Positions 51,531-59,855 of a DNA stretch of 64,000 bases are shown here, piece after piece. The stretch's first letter is position 1. Each line of letters opens with the position of its first letter. The position numbers and the translations under genes were made by a program. Source of the stretch: Chitinophaga eiseniae (GTDB taxonomy: Bacteria; Bacteroidota; Bacteroidia; Chitinophagales; Chitinophagaceae); contig NZ_FUWZ01000001.1 in assembly GCF_900167135.1 (NCBI RefSeq), positions 1,660,336 to 1,724,335 of the forward strand, read 5' to 3'. The notes beneath the pieces were generated by a model. The model was not told where the DNA came from, made no database searches, and saw only the letters and a list, made by a program, of their open reading frames with translations.

Positions 51531-51564
51531 AAAAGGGCGCCTCCTGTGCCAGGGGCGCCCTTTT
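51531..51564. terminator. Bidirectional terminator
   Basis: AAAAGGGCGCC (51531-51541) pairs with GGCGCCCTTTT (51554-51564). With A-run and T-run on the two sides it can stop transcription from the aldolase side and from the M20 hydrolase side. Confidence 0.92.
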
Positions 51565-51592
51565 CATTCCGGTCATGGAAAATTGTTTCCTG

Positions 51593-52981
51593 CTATTTTT
51601 TAGCCAGCTGTGAAGAATTGCCCATGATAGTAAGCATGGACACTACACCTACTTCCGTTCCAAAGGGAAGCGCGCTCATGTCAATTTTAAAATTACCGTT
51701 GTGGGCATTGAATGGAAGTTCCCGCTTTTGCCATGCCGTTTCAAAATCTTTCCTGTTGGCAACGCCTACCTGCACATAACAATATTCAGGAGCGGGGGTG
51801 ATTGGCCTTACCAGGTGATGGAAATCTTCAGAACCCATGACAGAGGGAAGGATCGTTTCATCCAGCAGCATCATGGAGTCTGATGTTATCAGGTGCTGTT
51901 TGAAAGATTCCTGTAAGGTTTGGGTGAGCAGAGTGGAATTAACCAACGGCTCTGCCCATCCTTTAAAAGTATGGGTAGGCGTATCTTTTTCTGGCATACC
52001 ATATGCGCGGGAGATACTTCTGTTTATACGGATAATGGATTGTAACATGGTATCTCTGTCAGCATGATTAAACCAGCGAAGATTGATTTTCAATACAGCT
52101 GTAGCGGGGATAACATTATTGTCCAGCCCCGCCTGAACGGAGCCAACGGTCAATACTGCTGCATTTTTGGGATTTATGCCACGACTGATAATTGTCTGAT
52201 ATTGCATGATGGCAGTTGCGGCCATCACTACCGGGTCTTTGCAGAAATTGGGCGTGCTGCCATGCCCGCCAACACCATGAAAGGTAACGTCCAGTTGGTC
52301 TGTTCCGGCCATCCTGGCGCCGGTGGCAGCGGCTACCATGCCCACAGCTACCGGCGCTGTGTGGATGCCAAACAGGTATTTCGGTTGGGGGATCTTATAC
52401 TTCGTATACATGCTGTCCTGGGTGACCATCGCTTCCGCTCCCAGGATAATTTCTTCTGCCGGTTGGCCGATGAAAACAATTTTACCTTTCCATAGATTTC
52501 TATGGTCATGCATGAACTTGGCCACCGCCAGCATCCAGGTAGTATGGGCGTCATGTCCGCAGGCATGCATGACCGGTGTCTTGGAGCCGTCCGCCAGTTG
52601 GGCAGAGTCCCTGCTGGCGTAAGGTACGTCTGCCGTCTCGTATACGGCGTTGCAATCCATGTCTGCCCGGTACATGACAACAGGGCCCGGGTCGTTTTCC
52701 ATTATTCCGGCCACTCCCGTTCCGCCAATTTGTGTGATAACCGTATCACAGCCATAGGCTTTTAGCTCGGCTGCAACGATTTTGGCCGTGTTGACTTCGT
52801 GGAACCCCAGCTCCGGATGCTCGTGGATATGCTTGAAAAGGGAATCAAAATGTTGCTGGTCCCGGGCAATATCTTGTCTAATCACAGACATGTTCAGTCC
52901 ATTTTTGCGTTGCGCATTTGTGTGGTGAATGCCCATAAATAGCGCGCAGATAATAACAGTAAAGAATAATCTTGTTTGCAT
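51593..52981 (-). CDS. M20-family amidohydrolase (IAA-amino-acid hydrolase/hippurate hydrolase type), secreted
   Basis: 462 residues from the ATG at 52981, which opens a signal peptide (MQTRLFFTVIICALFMGI, ending NAQ); the frame extends to 53050 without need. Metal ligands and catalytic residues: HEHPELGFHE, VMHACGHDAHTTW, GQPAEEIILGAEAM and VMGSEDFHHLV. Enzymes of this kind remove acyl groups from N-acyl amino acids using one or two metal ions. The signal peptide places it in the periplasm or outside. Function on a specific acyl amino acid or dipeptide is unknown. Confidence 0.92.
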   Translation of the reverse strand: MQTRLFFTVIICALFMGIHHTNAQRKNGLNMSVIRQDIARDQQHFDSLFKHIHEHPELGFHEVNTAKIVAAELKAYGCDTVITQIGGTGVAGIMENDPGPVVMYRADMDCNAVYETADVPYASRDSAQLADGSKTPVMHACGHDAHTTWMLAVAKFMHDHRNLWKGKIVFIGQPAEEIILGAEAMVTQDSMYTKYKIPQPKYLFGIHTAPVAVGMVAAATGARMAGTDQLDVTFHGVGGHGSTPNFCKDPVVMAATAIMQYQTIISRGINPKNAAVLTVGSVQAGLDNNVIPATAVLKINLRWFNHADRDTMLQSIIRINRSISRAYGMPEKDTPTHTFKGWAEPLVNSTLLTQTLQESFKQHLITSDSMMLLDETILPSVMGSEDFHHLVRPITPAPEYCYVQVGVANRKDFETAWQKRELPFNAHNGNFKIDMSALPFGTEVGVVSMLTIMGNSSQLAKK

Positions 52982-53100
52982 AATAGTTATTAAAGAGGGT
53001 GATTGAAATAAACGGGGTGTTTGGCAGATGTAAACAAAGATTATTCTCAAAAGGTTGAGTTTGCCGGAATAAATGTGTCCGGAAGAATTGCCCGGGGGAC

Positions 53101-53138
53101 AAAAAAATCTGGGCTGGCCTGGAAATGCAGGTCAGCCC
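53101..53138 (-). terminator. Terminator of the proBA operon
   Basis: GGGCTGGCCTG (53111-53121) pairs with CAGGTCAGCCC (53128-53138), one G-T pair; on the minus strand the stem is followed by AGATTTTTTT. It is 45 bases past the proA stop. Confidence 0.92.
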
Positions 53139-53182
53139 GGGAGGCAAATTTTATAGCAGCTTGTTATCAGTGCAGGTGAAGG

Positions 53183-54430
53183 TTATGGACGTACCTGTCC
53201 GCTCCCGTACACAAACCATTTCTCTGTCACCAGTTTTTCCAGCGCAAAAGGTCCGCGTGCGTGTAACTTCTGCGTGGAGATGCCTATCTCTGCGCCGAGG
53301 CCGAACACACCACCGTCGGTAAAACGGGTGGAGGCATTGACATATACCGCTGCCGCGTCTACCGTATTCAGGAACTGCTCGCTCACGATAGGATCTCGGG
53401 AGATGATGGCTTCCGAGTGGCGGGAAGAGAACGCCTGGATATGCGCCAGCGCAGCCTTTGTATCGGGCACTATTTTGATGGAGCATTTGAGCGACAGGAA
53501 TTCGCGTCCGAAGTCTTCCGGGGCTGCGGGGTGCAGTTGAGGATATTGTTGTGCTTCGAGCAGGGCGTAGGCTGCAGGGTCGGCGTAGATATCTACGTTA
53601 TGTGCAGCCAGTTGCGGCGCCAGCAGGGCGATGAAGTCGGAGGCGACAGGTTCTTCCACCAGTACGGTGTCGAGTGCATTACAGACGGAGGGGCGGGACA
53701 CTTTAGCGTTGGTAACGATAGCGGCGGCCTGTTCCAGGTTGGCAGAGCGTTCCACATAGGTGTGGCATACGCCGGCGCCGGTCTCTATCACTGGTACGCG
53801 GGAGTGTTGCCGCACGAAGTCGATCAGCTGTTGGGAACCACGCGGGATGATAATATCGATGTATTGGGACGCGGTGAGCATTTCCGTGACCAGTGCGCGG
53901 TCGACAGGCAGCAGCTGTACCGCGTTTTCGTCGGTATGGAAAGCGCGCAGCGTGTCCTGTATCAGGGATACTAGGAGGGTGTTGGTGTGGATGGCATCGG
54001 AGCCGCCACGCAGTACGCATACGTTGCCGGAGCGGATGCAGAGGGCCGCCACGTCTACCGTTACATTGGGGCGTGACTCGTAAATAACGCCCACTACGCC
54101 GAGGGGGACTGTTTTTTTCTGTATCAGCAATCCGTTGTCGAGTTGGTTTTCCAGCAGCAGCTGATTGGCGGGGTCCGGGAGCCGTGCGATGTCCAGCAGG
54201 CTGGCGGCGAGGCTGCGGATACGCGGGGTGTTAAGCAGCAGCCGGTCTTTCTTGGGATCGTCGTCGGGCATCGCGTCCAGGTCTTTCTGGTTCTCCGCCA
54301 TGATAGCGGCGATGTTGTCAGTAAGGGTGAGGGATAGTGCCTGCAGGAGCGCCTGTTTCTGTGCATCGGGCAGCGTACGGATAGATGCCGTAGCCTGCCG
54401 GGCCTTCTCTAAAAGGGGTTGAATCGTCAT
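53183..54430 (-). CDS. proA: Gamma-glutamyl phosphate reductase
   Basis: 415 residues from the ATG at 54430 (MTIQPLLEKARQA). NADPH-dependent reduction of gamma-glutamyl phosphate to glutamate semialdehyde, second step of proline synthesis, in the cytosol. The aldehyde-dehydrogenase fold is clear, with ESRPNVTVDVAALCIRSGN, IPRGSQQLIDFV, the catalytic Cys in SRPSVCNALDTVL, and TRFTDGGVFGLGAEIGIST with HARGPFALEKL at the end. It follows proB by 13 bp on the same strand. Confidence 0.96.
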   Translation of the reverse strand: MTIQPLLEKARQATASIRTLPDAQKQALLQALSLTLTDNIAAIMAENQKDLDAMPDDDPKKDRLLLNTPRIRSLAASLLDIARLPDPANQLLLENQLDNGLLIQKKTVPLGVVGVIYESRPNVTVDVAALCIRSGNVCVLRGGSDAIHTNTLLVSLIQDTLRAFHTDENAVQLLPVDRALVTEMLTASQYIDIIIPRGSQQLIDFVRQHSRVPVIETGAGVCHTYVERSANLEQAAAIVTNAKVSRPSVCNALDTVLVEEPVASDFIALLAPQLAAHNVDIYADPAAYALLEAQQYPQLHPAAPEDFGREFLSLKCSIKIVPDTKAALAHIQAFSSRHSEAIISRDPIVSEQFLNTVDAAAVYVNASTRFTDGGVFGLGAEIGISTQKLHARGPFALEKLVTEKWFVYGSGQVRP

Positions 54431-54443
54431 GATACAATTACAT

Positions 54444-55478
54444 TTATAACAGCACAATATCATCGGCGTGTGCCACTTCCGTGTTTTGTGCTTTTTGATT
54501 TGTTTCCAGTATATCGGAGGATATCTTGGCCCTGCCTACGGCGATGGCTATATTTTCTTCGTTGACAATTTCTATCACCTCGCCGCATTCAAACTTCTCC
54601 AGCACTTCCTTCACGCCTACGGCGAGCAGGCTGTGACGCTTCTCCAGCGCCTGTTGCGCGCCGGCATCTATCTGTATCCTGCCGGTTACCAGGCTGCCGC
54701 TGGCCAGCCATTTTCTGCGGGCTGGCATACTGCAGGACTGTGGCAGGCAAAGGGTACCTGTTTTGCCTGCAATGGCATTGAGGATACCGTCATGCGTGCG
54801 GATACCGAAGATCACCACGCGGATGCCCATGCGGGTGGCCAGCCGGGCGAAGGTTAGTTTGGACACCATGCCGCCCAGGCCCAGCGCAGACTTCTCCTTG
54901 TCGGCCAGGGAGAGGGCTGTTTTGTCGATCACGTCGATCTGTGGTACCACCTTGCCTTCACGGTCCAGCACACCGGCAACGCTGGTGCTGAAAAGCAGGA
55001 GGGAGGCGCCGAAACCGACAGCGATCAGCGTGGCCAGTTCATCGTTGTCCGAGAACTTCAGCTCCAGGCTGCTCACCACGTCGTTTTCGTTGGCGATAGG
55101 AATGATATTGCTGGCCCACAGCTCTTCATACGTCCGTTTCAGCTGCAGGAACTGGTCCCTGTTGGAGAAATGCTGCCGCTCGCACAGGCTCTGCGCCACA
55201 GCGATATTGTAGGGCGCAAAATAGCGGCTGTATTTACTCAGCAGCAGCGGATTACCGATGGCGGCAGCGGCCTTGCGCTGGCTGATAGTGCCCTCATAGG
55301 CTTTCAGGTGTTGTTTGCCGGCGGCCACCGCACCGGAAGAGACCAGCACGATATGGTACTGCTCATGCAGCTCCGCCACCTGCCGGGCCACACCGGCGAT
55401 CACCGTCTCGTCCAGGTCGCCGTTGGCATGCGTGATAGATGCCGTACCGAATTTTATGACTAGTATTGGTTTGCTCAA
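54444..55478 (-). CDS. proB: Glutamate 5-kinase
   Basis: 344 residues. Amino-acid kinase domain (residues 1-250) with VIKFGTASIT, LVSSGAVAAGKQ, IPIANENDVVS and GGMVSKLTFARLA; a C-terminal PUA domain (about 265-330, HSLLAVGVKEVLEKFECGEV) as in many bacterial enzymes. It makes gamma-glutamyl phosphate from glutamate and ATP, the first and feedback-controlled step to proline. proB-proA is the operon order; proA begins 13 bp downstream. Confidence 0.96.
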   Translation of the reverse strand: MSKPILVIKFGTASITHANGDLDETVIAGVARQVAELHEQYHIVLVSSGAVAAGKQHLKAYEGTISQRKAAAAIGNPLLLSKYSRYFAPYNIAVAQSLCERQHFSNRDQFLQLKRTYEELWASNIIPIANENDVVSSLELKFSDNDELATLIAVGFGASLLLFSTSVAGVLDREGKVVPQIDVIDKTALSLADKEKSALGLGGMVSKLTFARLATRMGIRVVIFGIRTHDGILNAIAGKTGTLCLPQSCSMPARRKWLASGSLVTGRIQIDAGAQQALEKRHSLLAVGVKEVLEKFECGEVIEIVNEENIAIAVGRAKISSDILETNQKAQNTEVAHADDIVLL

Positions 55479-55613
55479 AAGCTTTCGTTTTAAAGGCTAA
55501 AATTAATATCTGATCACGGAAATTCTAAATGCAAAATGAAAACAGGCGCCGGAAAATAGGACCAGCACGATAAATAACAACAAAATCAGGGTAATACGAC
55601 AGCAGTATTTCTA

Positions 55614-55621
55614 TATATTTG
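55614..55621 (+). promoter_or_regulatory. -7 element of the beta-lactamase gene
   Basis: TATATTTG, exact TAnnTTTG, 28 bases before the ATG. No TTTG is present 19 bp upstream. Confidence 0.55.
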
Positions 55622-55649
55622 TCACTCCTGATCATTTTAATATCGTTTT

Positions 55650-56561
55650 ATGTTCATACGCCCCTTTTACAGCCTGGCCATAGTGCTGCTATGTCCTTTT
55701 ATAACGGTTGCTCAACAAAAAGGCAACCTTTCCCAACAATTTGAAACCATCGCCCAAGCCGCTAAAGGCACGGTGGGCGTGTCTGTCCTCGTACTGGAAA
55801 CAGGCGAAACGGCGGGGCTCAACAGTAAGATCCGTTTTCCCATGCAGAGTGTTTATAAGTTTCCCATCGCCATGGCGGTACTGCACCAGGTGGACAAAGG
55901 GAAGCTGAAGCTGGAGCAGCCTGTTCGCGTACTACCGTCTGACTATATCCCCAAACAGGGCCACAGCCCCCTGCGGGACAAGTATCCTGCCGGCAACGTG
56001 GACATAACGGTGGCAGAACTGCTGCGCTACAACGTAGCGGAAAGTGACGGCTCGGCCTGCGATGTGCTGCTGCGCATCATCGGCGGCACCGCTGTGGCCG
56101 ACAGATACATCCACGATCTCGGTATCAAAAACATACGTATCGCATTGACAGAACAGGTACAGGTGCCCAATGAACCGATGCAGTATCAGAACTGGTCTAC
56201 TCCCGAAGCCATGACGGCGCTGTTCAGGAAATTTTATACCGGTCATGTCCTGTCCGGCAGCAGTTACGATTTTCTGCTGGACCTGCTGGTGAATTCCGGC
56301 CCGGGTGCGCGCCGCCTGAAAGCGCAGCTGCCAAAAGGTACGGTGGTAGCGCATAAGACCGGTACTTCCGGAACCCAGGACGGTCTTACCCGTGCTACCA
56401 ACGATGCCGGTATCATCACACTGCCGGATGGCCATCACCTCATCATCACGGTGTTCGTTAAAGACGCCTATGCTGATCAGGAAACCCGCGAAAAGACCAT
56501 CGCCAATACCGCCAAAGCGGCATGGGACCATTTTGTGCAGGAAGAAAGAAAAAATGGATAG
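55650..56561 (+). CDS. Class A beta-lactamase, subclass A2-like
   Basis: 303 residues with signal peptide (residues 1-22, ending TVAQQ). Serine enzyme that opens the lactam ring in the periplasm. Ser67-x-x-Lys70 in MQSVYKFP (Ambler S70/K73), S132-D-G in ESDGSACD (the SDG form of the PER/CfxA/CGA-like branch), Glu168 in ALTEQVQV aligning with Ambler E166, and K236-T-G in HKTGTSG. All key residues are present, so it should be active; the branch includes extended-spectrum enzymes. The response-regulator gene starts 18 bp after its stop, so they may share a transcript. Confidence 0.93.
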   Translation: MFIRPFYSLAIVLLCPFITVAQQKGNLSQQFETIAQAAKGTVGVSVLVLETGETAGLNSKIRFPMQSVYKFPIAMAVLHQVDKGKLKLEQPVRVLPSDYIPKQGHSPLRDKYPAGNVDITVAELLRYNVAESDGSACDVLLRIIGGTAVADRYIHDLGIKNIRIALTEQVQVPNEPMQYQNWSTPEAMTALFRKFYTGHVLSGSSYDFLLDLLVNSGPGARRLKAQLPKGTVVAHKTGTSGTQDGLTRATNDAGIITLPDGHHLIITVFVKDAYADQETREKTIANTAKAAWDHFVQEERKNG

Positions 56562-56579
56562 CTTTGATTTTTCTGCATC

Positions 56580-57260
56580 ATGAAAATTTTAGTCGTAGAA
56601 GATGAAGAACGCGTGGGAGCATTGATCCGGCGCGGACTGGAAGAACAGGGCTACACCGTTACACTGGCATGGGACGGGGAGGCAGGACTGAAGCTGGCGC
56701 TGGGCGGCGGTTTTGATCTTGTGATTACCGATATCGTATTGCCGCGTATCAACGGCCTTGAACTGAGCCGCGCCATACGGACAGCCCTGCCGTCCGTCCC
56801 CATCCTCATGCTGACAGCACTCGGTACCACCGATGATAAAGTGGAAGGTTTTGATGCCGGCGCCGACGATTATCTCGTGAAACCCTTCGACCTGCGGGAA
56901 TTGCTGGTAAGGATCCGCGCCCTGCTGAAACGCCGGCACGCGCCGGTGCCGCCACAACCTGTGCTGCTGCGGTACGCAGACCTGGAAATGGACCTGCAGA
57001 CCAAAAATGTTACCCGCAGCGGCCAGGAGATCCACCTTACACCCAAAGAATTCCGTCTCCTGGAGTTTATGCTGCAAAACAAAGAAAGGGTGCTTTCCCG
57101 CACGGAAATCGCCGAAAAGGTATGGGAAACCCACTTCGATACCGGCACCAATTTTATCGATGTGTATATCAACTACCTGCGCAAAAAGGTAGATAAAGCG
57201 TTCGAGGTGAAACTGATCCACACCAAACCCGGTATGGGATTCATTTTTAAAGCAGGCTGA
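56580..57260 (+). CDS. OmpR/PhoB-family response regulator
   Basis: 226 residues. Receiver domain (1-120) with acidic pocket E7-D8-E9, phospho-acceptor Asp51 in LVITDIVLP, Thr in MLTALG, and Lys in YLVKPFD. Winged-helix DNA-binding domain (130-226) with HLTPKEFRLLEFML and TNFIDVYINYLRKKVD. It binds DNA as a tandem dimer on direct repeats. The histidine kinase gene begins 2 bp later. The array of 11-bp repeats before the efflux operon at 58634-58673 is its likely target. Confidence 0.95.
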   Translation: MKILVVEDEERVGALIRRGLEEQGYTVTLAWDGEAGLKLALGGGFDLVITDIVLPRINGLELSRAIRTALPSVPILMLTALGTTDDKVEGFDAGADDYLVKPFDLRELLVRIRALLKRRHAPVPPQPVLLRYADLEMDLQTKNVTRSGQEIHLTPKEFRLLEFMLQNKERVLSRTEIAEKVWETHFDTGTNFIDVYINYLRKKVDKAFEVKLIHTKPGMGFIFKAG

Positions 57261-57262
57261 CC

Positions 57263-58627
57263 ATGAAGCTCCGTAACAGGCTCACCTTATTGTTCACCGG
57301 TATGATCGCGGCACTGCTGCTGTTGTTTGCCGGGGTGGTATACCTCTCTTACTCGCATGACAGGGAAGAGGAATACTATAAAACGCTGCAACAACAAGCC
57401 GTTACAAAAGCCAATCTCCTGCTGGACGCTAAAGTAAGCCCCGAAGTACTCCAACTCATCTATAAAAATGCCGCCGGCTCCCGCTCGCAGGAGGAGGTAG
57501 CGGTGTATGACACCGCTTTTAACCTCTTGTACCACGATGCGGTAAATATCGATAAGGTAAAGGAAACCCGGCAGATGATCCGGGAGATCGTCCTGCACAA
57601 AGAGATCACTTTTCACGAAGACAATCTGCAGGTGGTAGGGTTTCTTTACCCGCATAACGGTACCGCCTATATTGTCACTGCCGCCGCGGAAGATGAATAT
57701 GGGCTAAGACAGTTGCAGCTGCTTTTCCGCACGCTGCTCATTACTTTCCTGGTGGCGGCGGTGCTGGTGTTCCTCGTTGCCCGGTTTTTCTCACAACAGG
57801 CGCTGAAACCAGTGTCTGATATGGTGGACAAGGTAGAGGAAATTACCGCCACTAACCTGGACCTGCGGCTTGCAGGCGCAGCGGGAAAAGATGAGATGGC
57901 TGAGCTGGCGCAGACATTTAACCGGATGCTGGACCGGCTGGAGCAGTCTTTTGACGCGCAGAAACAGTTTGTTTCCAATATCTCCCATGAGCTGCGTACG
58001 CCGCTCACCGCTATGATGGCGGAACTGGAGATCACCGCCTCGCGTGACCGGCCCGCGGAAGAATACCGGCAGTCCATGCGCCATGCCATCGCAGATGCGC
58101 AGCGGCTGGTGAAACTGTCCAACAGTCTGCTGGACCTGGCCAAAGCCAGCTACGACCCTTCGGAGATCAATTTCCGGGAAATCAGGCTGGACGAAGTGCT
58201 GATGGATGCCCGCAGCGCTGTCCTGCAGGCGCATCCTGAATATAAAATCAACGTGGTGTTTGAAGAAGCGGACGATGACGACATGGTGTCTGTCAACGGT
58301 AACGAATACCTGCTGAAAGTCGCTTTTATGAATCTGCTGGAAAACGGCTGTAAATTCTCAGCACCGCCAGCAACCACGGTGACGGTCACCTGGTTCAAAG
58401 CTCATACCATCCTGCGTTTTGCTGATGACGGGATTGGCATGTCAAAAGAAGACCTGCCCCATATTTTTACCCCTTTCTATCGGGGAGATAACCGGCCCTA
58501 TGCTGATGGTAACGGCATCGGGCTTTCACTGGCCCTGAAGATTGTGCGCCTGCACAAAGGTAATATCAGCGTAGTGTCCAAACCAGGGCACGGTACTACG
58601 TTTACGGTGGAGCTGCCACATATTTAA
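57263..58627 (+). CDS. Sensor histidine kinase
   Basis: 454 residues. Membrane helix (residues 9-29), periplasmic sensor (30-150), second helix (157-176), HAMP linker (180-230), phospho-acceptor His242 in SNISHELRTPLTAM, N box near NLLENGCKFS, and G boxes DDGIGMSKEDL and GNGIGLSLALKIV. It resembles CusS-like metal sensors in layout and in its place next to an efflux operon. It forms a two-component system with the regulator 2 bp upstream. Signal unknown; metal ions or envelope stress are candidates. Confidence 0.95.
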   Translation: MKLRNRLTLLFTGMIAALLLLFAGVVYLSYSHDREEEYYKTLQQQAVTKANLLLDAKVSPEVLQLIYKNAAGSRSQEEVAVYDTAFNLLYHDAVNIDKVKETRQMIREIVLHKEITFHEDNLQVVGFLYPHNGTAYIVTAAAEDEYGLRQLQLLFRTLLITFLVAAVLVFLVARFFSQQALKPVSDMVDKVEEITATNLDLRLAGAAGKDEMAELAQTFNRMLDRLEQSFDAQKQFVSNISHELRTPLTAMMAELEITASRDRPAEEYRQSMRHAIADAQRLVKLSNSLLDLAKASYDPSEINFREIRLDEVLMDARSAVLQAHPEYKINVVFEEADDDDMVSVNGNEYLLKVAFMNLLENGCKFSAPPATTVTVTWFKAHTILRFADDGIGMSKEDLPHIFTPFYRGDNRPYADGNGIGLSLALKIVRLHKGNISVVSKPGHGTTFTVELPHI

Positions 58628-58633
58628 ATCCCG

Positions 58634-58673
58634 TTCTAATCATTTTCTAATAACATTCTAAACCATCTCTAAC
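58634..58673 (+). promoter_or_regulatory. Four 11-bp-phased repeats, likely response-regulator binding array
   Basis: TTCTAAT (58634-58640), TTCTAAT (58645-58651), TTCTAAA (58656-58662) and CTCTAAC (58667-58673) start exactly 11 bases apart. OmpR/PhoB-family regulators bind such one-turn direct repeats. The array ends 22 bases before the -7 element, where an activator would contact RNA polymerase and where no TTTG element is present. Confidence 0.8.
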
Positions 58674-58695
58674 GGCTGCCTCCGTAGGCGGGCTG

Positions 58696-58703
58696 TACTT
58701 TTG
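58696..58703 (+). promoter_or_regulatory. -7 element of the efflux operon
   Basis: TACTTTTG, exact TAnnTTTG. The region 19 bp further up reads CGGC instead of TTTG, fitting a promoter that needs an activator. Confidence 0.65.
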
Positions 58704-58742
58704 CGGCGCATACTGTAACAGATACACGAAAAACAGATCGTC

Positions 58743-59849
58743 ATGAAAAGGTTTACTGCAGCTTGCGGCGCGGTGTTGATCGCCGCGTCCTGTCATCATC
58801 CGGAGAAAGAAAAAGAAATGGTTACCTGGGAAAGCAGGGGGGATACGGTAATAGTGCCGGCCAATGCGCCCGTATCGGCCCGGCTCCACCTGTTGGCGGT
58901 GGCCGAAAAGCCTTACCAGCTGCAGCTGTTGTCCGCCGGCATTGTCAAAGTTATCCCTAACAATTATGCAGAAATAGCCGCGCCTTTTGCCGGCCGGGTG
59001 CTGAAATCGTATGTGCGTCTGGGTGAGAAGGTGATGGCAGGCGCACCATTGTTCGCTATTTCTTCGCCCGATTTTTATGCTGCGCAGAAAGCCTGGTTCC
59101 AGGCCAACCAGTTGTGCCAGCAGGCCGTGGTGGCGCAGCGCCGGCAGCAGGACCTGCACCTGCACGGCGTAGGGGCGGCGCGCGATCTGGAGGAGGCGAA
59201 CACCAACCTGGCTGTACAGCGGCAGGAGCTGGAGAATGCGGCCGCGGCGCTGAAGGTGTTTAATGTCAACCCCCAACAACAGGTATTGGGTGAACCGCTG
59301 ATCGTCCGGGCGCCGATCGCCGGAGAGGTGATCAGCAACAAACTGGTGAACGGCCAGTTCCTGAAGGGAGAAGACGGGCCGGTGGCCGTGGTGGCGCAAT
59401 TGTCGCAGGTGTGGATCGCCGGGCAGGTGAAGGAAAAAGACCTGCGGTTCATACACGAAGGAGATGTCGTACAGATGCAGGTAGCGGCGTTGCCGGACAC
59501 CCTCTTTGCCGGGAATGTTTTTCACGTGGGGCGTACGATCGATGAAAACACCCGGGCGGCAGATGTGCTGATATTATGCCCTAACCCGGCACTCCGGTTA
59601 AAACCCGGTATGTATGCGAGCGTCAGTTTTAAAGACGCACTGGAAAAGGTGATCACCGTTCCCGCCCGGGCCGTACTGCAGGATAACGACTACAGTTACG
59701 TACTGTTGGAAGTGCATGCCGGCACTTATGTACGGCGCAAAGTTATCACCGGCGAAACGGCCGGCCAGCAGATAGTAGTCCGCAGCGGCCTTCAGCCCGG
59801 CGATAAAATTATAGGCGATGGCGCCTTCTATCTCTCAGCAGTAAAATAA
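58743..59849 (+). CDS. RND efflux periplasmic adaptor (CzcB/CusB type)
   Basis: 368 residues, lipobox IAASC (Cys17), then His-His-Pro and an acidic/lysine stretch. Membrane-fusion-protein layout: barrel-sandwich halves around IAAPFAGRVLKSYVRLGEKV and LIVRAPIAGEVISNKLVNGQ, a hairpin of two helices between (about residues 115-180), and a beta-barrel domain (QVWIAGQVKEKDL ... LRLKPGMYASVSF). It links the inner-membrane pump encoded 6 bp downstream with the TolC-type channel. Operon of three. Confidence 0.93.
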   Translation: MKRFTAACGAVLIAASCHHPEKEKEMVTWESRGDTVIVPANAPVSARLHLLAVAEKPYQLQLLSAGIVKVIPNNYAEIAAPFAGRVLKSYVRLGEKVMAGAPLFAISSPDFYAAQKAWFQANQLCQQAVVAQRRQQDLHLHGVGAARDLEEANTNLAVQRQELENAAAALKVFNVNPQQQVLGEPLIVRAPIAGEVISNKLVNGQFLKGEDGPVAVVAQLSQVWIAGQVKEKDLRFIHEGDVVQMQVAALPDTLFAGNVFHVGRTIDENTRAADVLILCPNPALRLKPGMYASVSFKDALEKVITVPARAVLQDNDYSYVLLEVHAGTYVRRKVITGETAGQQIVVRSGLQPGDKIIGDGAFYLSAVK

Positions 59850-59855
59850 GCGACG

